Positions 1 through 8,123 of a stretch of 64,000 nucleotides of DNA are shown piece by piece. Numbering within the stretch: the stretch's first letter is position 1; every line of letters begins with the position of its first letter. The translations under genes and the position numbers were made by a program. Under the pieces are notes generated by a model. That model did not search any database. It had not been told where the DNA came from and saw only the letters and a program-made list of their open reading frames with translations. The stretch covers positions 1,984,001 through 2,048,000 of the forward strand of contig CAVUMI010000009.1 of assembly GCA_963742585.1 (NCBI GenBank), in the 5' to 3' direction. Source of the DNA: JACDEA01 sp963742585 (lineage in GTDB: Bacteria > Actinomycetota > Acidimicrobiia > Acidimicrobiales > JACDEA01).

Positions 1-334
1 CACCCGGCGGAATGAAGACGCCCTTCTCGATGTCGCCATCGAGATCGAAGTTCATGGTCGCGCCCTCGGTCTTTGAGCCCTCACGGAGATCGTGCAGGAC
101 TACCCGGGCCCGGCCATCGATCAAGTACCAATAGTCGGCCTGGTGGAGGTGATAGTGCAGGCCGACGATGGACCCGGCGTCGCGTACCGCCCGGTTGCCC
201 TGCAGCATCTCTCGTCCCGACGCGAACCACTCGCGGCGGTAAGTCTCGACAAAACGACCGCGCTGGTCGCCGTGCGAATCGGGCTCGACGAGTACGACCC
301 CGTCGATGTCGGTGGACTCAATCAGCTTGGGCAT
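1..334 (-). CDS. rfbC: dTDP-4-dehydrorhamnose 3,5-epimerase family protein (3' end outside window)
   Basis: The frame is open from an ATG at 334 to the window edge, giving about 111 N-terminal residues. It reads as a RmlC-type cupin: an acidic start (MPKLIESTDIDG), GDxRGRFxETYR near residue 23, a GLHYHLHQADYWY histidine-rich strand near 57, and a DLREGS segment near 85. RmlC enzymes epimerise C3 and C5 of the dTDP-4-keto sugar in dTDP-rhamnose synthesis. The C-terminal half is missing, so a related sugar isomerase of the same fold is possible. It starts just upstream of a small membrane protein gene on the same strand. Confidence 0.8.
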   Translation of the reverse strand, partial: MPKLIESTDIDGVVLVEPDSHGDQRGRFVETYRREWFASGREMLQGNRAVRDAGSIVGLHYHLHQADYWYLIDGRARVVLHDLREGSKTEGATMNFDLDGDIEKGVFIPPG

Positions 335-346
335 CGGGCGTAGAAA

Positions 347-640
347 CTAATGCTGCGAGATCACCACGACGGCGACACCGATGAGAGCGAGGTTGCGCAC
401 GACGTCGGCCCAGCCCGAGGGGCGCCGTGACCAGGCGCCGAAGCATGCGCACGGCACGCCGCGGTGCGTCAGCAACCACACCGTGAACCCCGCTAGGAGT
501 CCGGCCGCCGCGTAGCCGGTCCAAGGAAGCCCGACTCGCGCCACAAGGAGGCCGCCCAATGCGATCTCCACCCAGGGAAGGACCGGCACCGTCCGGTCGA
601 CGACCTTGGCAACACCGGCGGCGAGGAACACCAGCCCCAA
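347..640 (-). CDS. MauE/DoxX-like small membrane protein
   Basis: About 97 residues with three to four hydrophobic helices and a PCACFG motif near the middle. That CxCFG motif is typical of the MauE family, membrane proteins thought to help disulfide formation or electron transfer for periplasmic partners. The start is uncertain. The flavin reductase gene upstream stops at 652, and in this frame the first usable codons after it are a TTG at 640 and a GTG at 631; I chose the TTG because the conserved TLLGLVFLAAG helix begins there. Function is inferred from the motif and topology only. Confidence 0.6.
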   Translation of the reverse strand: MGLVFLAAGVAKVVDRTVPVLPWVEIALGGLLVARVGLPWTGYAAAGLLAGFTVWLLTHRGVPCACFGAWSRRPSGWADVVRNLALIGVAVVVISQH

Positions 641-651
641 CAGGGTTGGGG

Positions 652-1140
652 CTACGACTGAAACCGTCCGAACCCGGCCCGGTAGAACACCAACGGATGG
701 AGCTCGCCGTCGTCGAGGTCGACGTGGACGACTCGCCCCACGACGATCGTATGGTCGCCGCCGTCGTGCTCGGCCTCGAGCTCGCAGTCGACCCATGCCA
801 TCGCGCCGTCGAGCATCGGCGACCCTGTTCCGGGCGCCGCCTTCCAGCCGACACCGTCGAATTTGTCAGGCGTCTTGCTGGCGAACGTCATGCACACCGC
901 TTCCTGATCACGGTTCAGGATGCTCACGCAGAACTTCCCTGACTCGCGAATCCGCGGCCAGCTGCTAACCGTCTTGCTCGGACACACCAGTATGAGTGGG
1001 GGGTCGACTGACAACGAATGGAACGACTGCGCGGTGAAGCCGAGAGGCTCGCCCCCGTCGACTCCGGCCACGATGGTGACACCGGTGGCGAAGTGGCCCA
1101 TCACCGACTTGAGCCGGGCGACGTCTAGATCGGTCGCCAT
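652..1140 (-). CDS. flavin reductase domain protein (FMN-binding split barrel)
   Basis: 162 residues, the usual length of HpaC/flavin-reductase-like proteins. Family landmarks are FATGVTIVAG near residue 17, GFTAQSFHSLSVDPPLILVC near 34-53, a SGKFCVSIL strand, and a C-terminal GRVVHVDLDDGELHPLVFY strand that builds the FMN site. Such proteins reduce free FMN/FAD with NAD(P)H for a partner monooxygenase or act as flavoproteins themselves. No monooxygenase partner is adjacent. The metallo-hydrolase gene upstream ends at 1147, so the two are probably co-transcribed. Confidence 0.85.
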   Translation of the reverse strand: MATDLDVARLKSVMGHFATGVTIVAGVDGGEPLGFTAQSFHSLSVDPPLILVCPSKTVSSWPRIRESGKFCVSILNRDQEAVCMTFASKTPDKFDGVGWKAAPGTGSPMLDGAMAWVDCELEAEHDGGDHTIVVGRVVHVDLDDGELHPLVFYRAGFGRFQS

Positions 1141-1146
1141 CGCGGT

Positions 1147-2004
1147 TCAGTCGTGAAGGTCAAGCTGCAGGTACTCGTACGCCGAAACTACCTCGGGTAC
1201 ACCTGCGTGCAGCGCCGTGCAACGGGCCATCTCGAGCAGCTTGTCGAGGTCGTCGTCGCTGTGCGCCGGGTCGTGATGGAACAGCGCCAGCCGCTTGGCC
1301 CCCGCTTCCTTGGCCACGAGAACGGCGTAGTCGATCGTGCAGTGGCCCCAGGTTTCCTTGATCGCGAACTCGGCCGGCGTGTACTGCGCGTCGTGGATAA
1401 GGAGATCGACGCCATCGGCCAGCTCGAGCACGCCGTCGGCGATCGACTTCAGGTCGTGGGGTCCTTGGTGGTCGCTGATGTAGGCGACGCTGTTGCCATC
1501 CCAGTCAACCCGGTAGCCGACCGTCGGCCCGTTGTGCGGAACCGGCCGCACCTTGACCTTGGCCCGGCCGATCTTGACGTCCTCGTCGGTAACGTCCTGG
1601 AAGGTGACGTCACCCTCTAACTCGCTGAAGTGCACCGGGAAGTACGGCCGGCACATGAGGCCGCCAACGACTTCGCCCAGGGGACCCTCTAGTTGGTGTG
1701 GTCCGTAGACGTCGAGCTGCGCGCCGGGAATGTGAATCGGGGGGAAGAAGGGCAAACCCTGGATGTGGTCCCAGTGGATGTGGGTGACCAGCGCGGTGCC
1801 GCGGAATGACCCGTCGGTGGGTTGCGTGGCGCCGAACTGCCGCAGGCCGGTCCCGAGGTCGAAGATGATCGGATCCTCGCCGGGAACTTCCAAAGCAACG
1901 CAGGCCGTATTACCGCCGTAACGGCGGTTGGCTTCTGAGGCGCACGGGCAGGAGCCCCGCACGCCATAGAACGTGACATTCAGTGGAGGACCCCCACGAT
2001 CCAA
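1147..2004 (-). CDS. MBL-fold metallo-hydrolase
   Basis: 285 residues from a TTG at 2004. The zinc motif HIHWDH is at residues 75-80 (H75, H77, D79, H80), followed by HNGPTVGYR and SDHQGPHD segments and a late HHDPAHSDDDLD motif. The N-terminal VRGSCPC and GGNTACV segments match metallo-beta-lactamase proteins of the PhnP/cyclic-phosphodiesterase-like branch. Homologues usually begin directly at the VTFYGVRGS strand, which here is preceded by CTG at 1983, so that codon may be the true start. Substrate unknown. Confidence 0.8.
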   Translation of the reverse strand: MDRGGPPLNVTFYGVRGSCPCASEANRRYGGNTACVALEVPGEDPIIFDLGTGLRQFGATQPTDGSFRGTALVTHIHWDHIQGLPFFPPIHIPGAQLDVYGPHQLEGPLGEVVGGLMCRPYFPVHFSELEGDVTFQDVTDEDVKIGRAKVKVRPVPHNGPTVGYRVDWDGNSVAYISDHQGPHDLKSIADGVLELADGVDLLIHDAQYTPAEFAIKETWGHCTIDYAVLVAKEAGAKRLALFHHDPAHSDDDLDKLLEMARCTALHAGVPEVVSAYEYLQLDLHD

Positions 2005-2102
2005 TTTTCGGCGGAGGTTACTGACAACTGAACGCGGGAAGGCCGTCTGTGACCAATGTCACGCCACTCGCCCGACCCGACGCCGACGCTTACGGTCGCG
2101 CC

Positions 2103-2933
2103 ATGGGATCGCTGACGGTGAACGACGTGAGGTACGAGTATCTCGAGGACGGGCCGAGTGATGGTCCGCTGGTCCTTTGTCTCCACGGCTTTCCTGATTC
2201 TGCACATACCTTTCGTTACCTGCTGCCTACCCTCGCAAGTGCCGGATTTCACACGGTGGCGCCCTTTCTGCGGGGCTACGCGCCGACTTCGGTCCCGGCC
2301 GACGGCCGCTACGACCAGGCCGCGCTTGCTGAAGACATCAACGCGCTGCATGCCGCGCTCGGTGGCAACGGCGAGGCCGTGTTGATTGGCCATGACTGGG
2401 GCGCCGGGATCGCGTATGGCGCGTCCGCGGCTGCTCCTGAACGCTGGCGGCGCGTCGTGGCCGCCGCGGTGCCCCCCACCGGCGCGATGGCATCGGCCTT
2501 CTTCGACTACGACCAGATCAAGCGGAGCTTCTACATCTTCTTCTTCCAGACGCCTCTGGCCGAGATGGTCGTCTCGATGAACGACCTCAACTTCATCGAG
2601 CGGCTGTGGTCGGACTGGTCCCCCGGGTATGCCAACGAGGTCGACGTGAAGCACGTGAAGGATGCGCTGCGAGACCCGGCCAACCTCACCGCTGCTATCG
2701 GCTACTACCGGGCGATCTTCGCGTCTGGCGGCATCCCGGGTGGCGGCCGGCAGCCGACCCTCTACCTGCACGGCGACACCGACGGCTGTCTCAGCGTCGA
2801 CCTCGCCCGCGGCGCTGAAGCGCACCTTCCACCGGGTTCGCAGGTCGAGATCGTCAAGGGCGCGGGGCACTTCATGCATGTCGAGAAGCCCGACGAGGTG
2901 AACAAGCTCATCCTCGACTGGATCACGACTTGA
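2103..2933 (+). CDS. alpha/beta hydrolase, epoxide-hydrolase-like
   Basis: 276 residues from the ATG at 2103; an upstream in-frame start at 2049 would add an unconserved leader. HGFP (28-31) forms the oxyanion-hole loop, and GHDWG near residue 98 places an aspartate nucleophile as in epoxide hydrolases and haloalkane dehalogenases rather than a serine. The catalytic histidine sits in GAGHFMHVEKP near the C-terminus. The stop overlaps the TTG start of the next gene (TTGA at 2930-2933), so it is translationally coupled to the thioredoxin/UGSC-partner gene. Substrate unknown. Confidence 0.85.
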   Translation: MGSLTVNDVRYEYLEDGPSDGPLVLCLHGFPDSAHTFRYLLPTLASAGFHTVAPFLRGYAPTSVPADGRYDQAALAEDINALHAALGGNGEAVLIGHDWGAGIAYGASAAAPERWRRVVAAAVPPTGAMASAFFDYDQIKRSFYIFFFQTPLAEMVVSMNDLNFIERLWSDWSPGYANEVDVKHVKDALRDPANLTAAIGYYRAIFASGGIPGGGRQPTLYLHGDTDGCLSVDLARGAEAHLPPGSQVEIVKGAGHFMHVEKPDEVNKLILDWITT

Positions 2934-4288
2934 TCACCGCCGTCGTCAAGAAGGACTGCCCGACCTGCCAGCTGGTCGAGCCGGTGCTCGGGGAGCTGGC
3001 ATCGCGCGGCGTCGAGCTCACCGTGCACCGTGAGGACGATGACAGCGGGCTTGAGGCGTCCTACCGCCTCGGCGTCGAAACCGTGCCGACCTTGATCAAG
3101 GACGACCAGCGGATCGTCGGCTGGTCGCGCGAGCAGTGGGAGGCGTTCACCGGTATCGAAGGCCTCGGCAGGGGATTGCCCGATTACCGCCCGGGCTGCG
3201 GCGCCAAAGCGGTGGAGCCCGATGTCGTGGCCCGATTCGTCGGCGCGACCTTGAAGTCGCGACGGGTGACCTTGGCCGACGCCGAAGACGACGCCGAAGC
3301 GATGTTCGAGCGGGGTTGGACCGATGGCTTGCCGGTAGTACCGCCTACGGAAAGGCGCGTCGCTCGGATGCTCGAGGGCACCCGTCGCCGGCCTGACGAC
3401 ATCGTCGCCGTCGATCCCGCCCGACTTGGTCGAGTGCACGGTCGAGAAGGTCGCGGTGAATGCGGTCATGGCCGGCTGTAAGCCCGAATACATGCCGCTT
3501 GTACTGACCGCGATCGAAGCTGCGTGCACCGACGAATTCAACGCCCATGGCTCTGCTGGCGACGACGTACTTCTCCGGACCGGTCGTGATCGTCAACGGG
3601 CCGATGGCGGCCGCGGTCGGCATGAACAGCGGCGGCAATGCGTTCGGGCAGGGCAACCGGGCCAACGCGTCGATCGGGCGGGCGCTGCAACTGGTGATCC
3701 GGAATGTCGGTGGCGGACGCCCGGGCGAAGTCGACCGGGCGACGCTCGGCAATCCGGGCAAGTACACGTTCTGCTTCGCCGAGGACGAAGCCGGCTCGCC
3801 ATGGGAGCCGATGTCGGTCGAACGCGGTTTCGCTGCGGGGGCCTCGACCGTCACCTTGTTCGCCGGCGAAGGCCCGCGCGGCGTCGTCGATCAACTGTCA
3901 CGCACGCCCGAGTCGCTGGCCCGCGACGTTCGCCGCGTGCCTCCGATCCGTCGCCCACCCGAAGCTCCCGCTGGCATTCGACGCGGTGCTCGTGGTGTCG
4001 CCCGAACATGGTCGGGTGTTTCGCGAGGCGGGCTGGACCAAGGCGCGGCTGCGAGAGGAACTCGATCAGCTGTTGCTCCTGCCCGGCGCCGAGTTGGTCC
4101 GCGGCGCGGGCGGCATCACTGAGGGGATTCCCGAAGGTCTGGAGGGAGTCGACCTTCCCAAGTTCCGTGACGGCGGCCTGCTCATCGTCCATGCTGGCGG
4201 AGGCGCCGGCCTGTTCTCGGCCATTATCGGCGGGTGGGCAAGCGGCGCGGTTGGCAGTGCGCCGGTAACGCGGGAGATAGCGACATGA
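2930..4288 (+). CDS. thioredoxin-fold protein fused to a UGSC-partner domain (frameshifted)
   Basis: Starts at TTG 2930, overlapping the hydrolase stop. Residues 1-75 form a glutaredoxin/thioredoxin-like domain with a CPTC redox motif at 10-13 and the cis-proline segment VETVPTLI. A linker leads to a large domain that opens with WTDGLPVVPPTERRV and contains ECTVEKVAVNAVMAGC and VNGPMAAAVGMNSGGNAFG; I recall this domain accompanying UGSC (seleno)proteins. Three single-base insertions, near 3414, 3552 and 3927, split the frame; removing one base at each gives one continuous protein of about 450 residues. It ends in an ATGA overlap with the repeat-encoded mini-ORF at 4285. The redox role is inference. 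Confidence 0.7.
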
Positions 4289-4412
4289 GTGAGCCAGAGG
4301 CGAAGCCGGAAGGCGATCGGGCAGCACTGAGTGAGCCAGAGGCGAAGCCGGAAGGCGATCGGGCGACATGAGTGAGCCAGAGGCGAAGCCGGAAGGCGAT
4401 CGGGCGACATGA
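4285..4412 (+). repeat. three 41-42 bp tandem repeats forming SEPEAKPEG mini-ORFs
   Basis: Copies begin at 4285, 4327 and 4368 with unit lengths of 42, 41 and 41 bp. Each reads (A/C)TGAGTGAGCCAGAGG... and ends ...CGATCGGGC. The first two copies form a 28-residue ORF (4285-4371) and the third a 14-residue ORF (4368-4412), both made of the peptide word SEPEAKPEGDRA. Each stop overlaps the next ATG as ATGA, and the last overlap is with the start of the UGSC gene. The first ten bases of the unit equal the first ten bases of that gene, so the array looks like duplication of a start-codon region. A related word lies at the glmU/prs junction. Confidence 0.85.
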
Positions 4413-4919
4413 GTGAGCGAGTAGTGCTTGATCCGACCGGCGAGTTGACCCCGGTCACCCGTCAGCTCTCACCCCGGCCCGAGTCGCTCGAGGGTAAGAC
4501 CGTGGGATTGCTGGACATCACCAAGGCGCGCGGCGATGTCTTCCTCAACCGGCTGGAGGAGTTGCTTCGCGAGCGCGGGCTCGATCGTCGAGCGCTACGC
4601 GAAGCCCACGTTCACCAAGCCGGCGCCGATCGACCTGCGGCACGAGATCGCCACCAAGTGCGACGTGGTGATCGAGGCACTCGCCGACTGAGGCTCGTGC
4701 ACGTCGTGCAGTGTGCACGACATCGTTGATCTCGAAGGGCGCGGCGTGCCCGGCGTGTTCATCGCGTCGAGCGAGTTCGACGCCGCCGCCCACGCGCAGG
4801 CCAAGTCACTGGGCGTCGAGCCGCGGTGGGTCCTCGTCCCCCACCCGATACAGGACCGCACCGACGATGAGATGCGCGCCCTCGCCGACGCAGCCGTCAC
4901 CAGATCTTGGCGGCGTTGA
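4409..4919 (+). CDS. UGSC-family selenoprotein (in-frame TGA read as selenocysteine; one frameshift)
   Basis: Begins at ATG 4409 with a conserved N-terminus (VLDPTGELTPVTRQLSPRPE, then GKTVGLLDITKARGDVFL). One inserted base near 4582 shifts the frame; removing it restores RYAKPTFTKPAPIDLRHEIA. The frame then meets TGA at 4689-4691 inside ALAD-TGA-GSCTSCSVHD, exactly the U-G-S-C motif that names this family, and continues through GVPGVFIAS and VPHPIQDRTDDEMRALADAA to the stop at 4919. Reading TGA as Sec gives about 170 residues, the family length. A hairpin suited to be a bacterial SECIS follows. The molecular function is unknown; a thiol/selenol redox role with the upstream CPTC protein is inference. 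No selA, selB, selC or selD is visible here. Confidence 0.85.
4689..4721 (+). promoter_or_regulatory. candidate bacterial SECIS element (UGA plus hairpin)
   Basis: The TGA at 4689-4691 is followed 11 bases later by a perfect 8-bp stem, 4703-4710 pairing with 4714-4721, capped by a GTG loop at 4711-4713. The loop lies 19 bases after the UGA and starts with G, which fits the bacterial SECIS model as I remember it (short loop, G early in the loop, about 16-37 bases from UGA). A competing 8-bp stem (4695-4702 with 4713-4720, 10-base loop) uses the same bases. Both also encode the GSCTSCSVHD segment. Confidence 0.65.
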
Positions 4920-5348
4920 CTAGACGATGATGCGTTCTTCGGGGGCCTTGACGCCGATGACGGCGAGGGCGCGGCCCATGCCGAGGAACATGCCGCACGC
5001 GATGGTCAGGTCGGCGATCTCATCGTCGGCGTAGGCGGCCCGCAGACGGGCCCAGAACTCGTCGTCCATGGCGACGTGATCGAGGGCGAAGCGCTGCGCG
5101 AATTCGGCCGCCAGGCGCTCGCGGTCGCTGAGCTCGCTCGACGTCGCCCAGCCGGCGACCTCGGCATAGAAGCCCTCATCGACGCCGTTGGCCACGCCGT
5201 CGCGGGCCCGGGTGTCCTGGCACACCTCGCAGTGATTGATTAATGCGATCGTCCAGCGGGCGGCCTCGCGTTCACGAAGGGCCAGCTGCGTGTTGCCGTA
5301 CACCGCTTCGGACAACTTGCCCATGCCGACAGCCATGTCGGGCCGCAT
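4920..5348 (-). CDS. carboxymuconolactone decarboxylase / AhpD-like family protein
   Basis: 142 residues from the ATG at 5348. The core INHCEVCQDTRA places a CxxC pair at residues 40 and 43, the redox motif of AhpD-like alkylhydroperoxidase proteins, preceded by the helix LREREAARWTIAL. The last part is a helical CMD tail (DEIADLTIACGMFLGMGRA). Family members either reduce peroxides with a partner or act as decarboxylases; the CxxC favours a redox role. It converges on the UGSC gene, whose stop lies directly before this gene's stop. Confidence 0.8.
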   Translation of the reverse strand: MRPDMAVGMGKLSEAVYGNTQLALREREAARWTIALINHCEVCQDTRARDGVANGVDEGFYAEVAGWATSSELSDRERLAAEFAQRFALDHVAMDDEFWARLRAAYADDEIADLTIACGMFLGMGRALAVIGVKAPEERIIV

Positions 5349-5438
5349 CAGCGCCCAGTCGACGTGCTCGCCGAAACCCGCGCTCAGGAAACTCGATCCG
5401 TGCCACGGTCCCCGAGCGTAGGCCGGTCGGCTGGGCTT

Positions 5439-8096
5439 CTATGCCCCGAACCGGGAGCGGTACTCCCTGGTGTTGAAGACATCGCCCACGAGTGATTGGC
5501 GAGTGCGACCCGCAGCGATACCGCCTATCCACCCGAGTTGCTCTGCCGAACTGGGCGCGCGTCGGAGCATCCCGCCGTAGACCACCGAGACGTCGACCCG
5601 CGATGCACTCGTCGCACGGAACTCGGCTGACTCAGAGAATCCGAGCATGACGCTGCCCCGATTCAACCGGCCACTGGTGAGGCCGCCCAGCCAATAGTCG
5701 AGGCCATTCGGGTCAGGCGCGCGTCCCAAGACGTTGCGGTACACGAGGTCCACGAACGACGCGTTGGTGAGAGCGCCGTAGCGGGCCAGGAACTCCGACG
5801 ACCGGGCGAAGGCCTCGGCCACGCTTGCCAGGGACCAGCCATTTCGCATGTAGGTCACCCAGCCCTGGAGCCCGCCGTGGTCCGGCGCGCGGTTGAAGTA
5901 GGACATGTACAGCCGGGCCAGCGGCGCGATCACCTTGCTGTATTCGCTCGTGCGGAAGAAGAGGTCGGCCATCGCCACCGGCTGAGGGACGCCACCTTCG
6001 AAGAAGCTGGCCAGCCAGCTGACAACCGCGGGCTCAGCAGTGCGACCAAGCACGTCAACGGTTTGCTGCGCGAGCAGACCGTTGGCCGACGTGAACGGCA
6101 CGTAGGGGCCGATAGTTCGAACCGTGAAGCGCAGCTCGATCGGATCGATGAGTACGTCCGTCGCTGTGCGTAATCCGTTGACCCGGACGAGGTAGGGCCC
6201 ACTCTTCAACGCCGCCGCCGTCGGGTCGACCGTGATCGTGTCGGGCGCGGTGAGGGCCACAGTGGCGGGAACCGCGGTGCCGTCGTCGGCGCGGACCACG
6301 CTGACTGCGCCCGGCACTGAACCAGCCGCGACACCCGAGGTGAAGCGCAGGGAGGGGAGGGTGGTCGGAGCCACTACGGCGTTTCGGCCCGGGTTCGTAG
6401 AGCGCAGGGCGACGCTGGCTGAGCCAGCCGGCTGGCCGGCGACGATCTCTGGGGTGAACGACATGCTCACCGTGTAGGTGCCCGCCCAGATGCTTGGGAA
6501 CCAGTTGTTGATCCGGAAGTAGAAGCGGCCCGCGTTGGCTATCGGCACGACGAGCAGCTCACCGGTATGGGGACCCCAGTTGACGTCGGCCTCACCGATC
6601 TGCTCGTACACACTCGAGTAGGCACGAACGACCGCATCGAACGGCTGCGGATGGTTGCTGGGGAGCGGGCTGCTCAGTGCAACGGTGACCGTTGCAACGC
6701 CCGGCGTGGCCGCGTCGAAGGCGAACCAATCGACATCGCCCTCGGGCGCGATGGTGCTGACCACCGGCGCCGTGAGAAGTGACGCCGCGTCGGGCGTGTC
6801 GTCCGGCTCGTGACTATCCACGACGGGCAATGCGCCGTCGAGCGCCGGTCCACCCTGCGCGGCCCAGGCATTGACGATGCCGCCGCCAAACTTGTCGTCG
6901 TCACCGTCAGGTCCGCCGTCGGTCGCGGTGTCTTTGATCCGCGCCGCGACGGCGGCTTGGCTCAACCCAGGCTGCGCCGACCGCACCAGCGCGGCGACGC
7001 CACTGACAATCGGTGCAGAGAACGAGGTCCCGCTGGCGTACATGTAGCCGTCGGTCGAAGCGTCGGGAACGATGAGGTCCCAGCCCGGTGCCACCACATC
7101 GACCTGAGCGCCCCAGTTGGAGAACAAGACCAGCTGTCCCGCCCCGTCGGTGGCACCGACCCCGATCACCCCCGGCGATGACGCTGGGTAGGACGGCGCC
7201 TGAGTGGCTTCATTGCCGGTGGCGGCCACGATGACGACGTCGCGCGCCAGTGCATATGCCACCGCTTGCTCGAGGACGGGGCTCTGTCCGTAGCCGCCGA
7301 GCGAGATGTTGATGACCTTGGCACCCTGGTCAGTGGCCCAGACGATGCCTTCGGCAATGTCCGGATCGATGCCCATTCCATCGGCGTCGAGAACCTTGAC
7401 CGGGAGGATGCGGGCGTTCGACGCGATGCCGGCGATCCCCATCGAGTTGTTGCTCTTGGCCGCGGCGACACCAGCCACCGCGGTGCCATGACCGTTGTCG
7501 TCACTGGCGTTGCCGTCGTTGTTGACGATGTCGCGGCCCGGGAGGACGCGACCGACGAGGTCAGGATGCGTGGCGTCAACGCCGGTGTCGACCACGGCGA
7601 TGATCTGCCCAGTGCCTGTGCTCACTGCCCAGGCTTCGGGCAGGTGTTGGCCGAGCAGCGACTCGGACTGCTCCCCCCAGTACGTGTCGTTCGGCAGGGC
7701 GCTGGCCCGCCGTTCGAAGATCGGCACTACCTCAGAGACGTCGGGATCGGTCTCCAAGCTCGCTGCGGTGCGGCGCGCCGTGTCTTTGGGCCGCATGCGG
7801 ACGAACTCGGTGCCGGGAATCGCGGCGCCGACTTCGGCATTGGCCTTGCGGGCTGCGTTGGTTCTTGCCGAGGACGTCGCCCCGCGGCGGAAGCGAACGG
7901 CAACTTCGCTCGTTGCCGGCGCGGGCTTCGGCGCCCGCTGCGCTGTCACCGGCCGGGCGTCCTTGACTGCTGGTGAGGCGGGATCCGTCGCACGGGCAGC
8001 CGACGCCATACCGCCCGTCAGGGCGACCGCGACCAACACACTGATTGCTCTGACCTTGCGCGTCACGACACCGACCCTTCGCGTCTGCCGTGACAT
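5439..8096 (-). CDS. secreted S8 subtilisin-like serine protease with C-terminal DUF4214-type repeats
   Basis: 885 residues. An N-terminal signal peptide (hydrophobic stretch at about 17-36, cut near ASAARA) is followed by a propeptide of about 100 residues. The subtilase domain carries Asp170 in VVDTGVD, His203 in NGHGTAVAG and Ser358 in SGTSFSAP, all intact. Residues about 420-670 contain a pre-peptidase-like beta domain and an Ig-like segment (GAVSVVRADDGTAVPATVALT). The last 200 residues hold repeated units such as YFNRAPDHGGLQGW and VLGRAPDPNGLDYW, typical of DUF4214. It is exported and probably attached outside the cell. The gene stands alone with no visible partner. Confidence 0.9.
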   Translation of the reverse strand: MSRQTRRVGVVTRKVRAISVLVAVALTGGMASAARATDPASPAVKDARPVTAQRAPKPAPATSEVAVRFRRGATSSARTNAARKANAEVGAAIPGTEFVRMRPKDTARRTAASLETDPDVSEVVPIFERRASALPNDTYWGEQSESLLGQHLPEAWAVSTGTGQIIAVVDTGVDATHPDLVGRVLPGRDIVNNDGNASDDNGHGTAVAGVAAAKSNNSMGIAGIASNARILPVKVLDADGMGIDPDIAEGIVWATDQGAKVINISLGGYGQSPVLEQAVAYALARDVVIVAATGNEATQAPSYPASSPGVIGVGATDGAGQLVLFSNWGAQVDVVAPGWDLIVPDASTDGYMYASGTSFSAPIVSGVAALVRSAQPGLSQAAVAARIKDTATDGGPDGDDDKFGGGIVNAWAAQGGPALDGALPVVDSHEPDDTPDAASLLTAPVVSTIAPEGDVDWFAFDAATPGVATVTVALSSPLPSNHPQPFDAVVRAYSSVYEQIGEADVNWGPHTGELLVVPIANAGRFYFRINNWFPSIWAGTYTVSMSFTPEIVAGQPAGSASVALRSTNPGRNAVVAPTTLPSLRFTSGVAAGSVPGAVSVVRADDGTAVPATVALTAPDTITVDPTAAALKSGPYLVRVNGLRTATDVLIDPIELRFTVRTIGPYVPFTSANGLLAQQTVDVLGRTAEPAVVSWLASFFEGGVPQPVAMADLFFRTSEYSKVIAPLARLYMSYFNRAPDHGGLQGWVTYMRNGWSLASVAEAFARSSEFLARYGALTNASFVDLVYRNVLGRAPDPNGLDYWLGGLTSGRLNRGSVMLGFSESAEFRATSASRVDVSVVYGGMLRRAPSSAEQLGWIGGIAAGRTRQSLVGDVFNTREYRSRFGA

Positions 8097-8123
8097 CGGC
8101 AGAACGCGGACGAACCTGAGCGA

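Noticed and set aside
4285..4412. CRISPR-like array
   Set aside because: The units are contiguous, with no unique spacers between them, and each encodes the same peptide. No cas gene is nearby.
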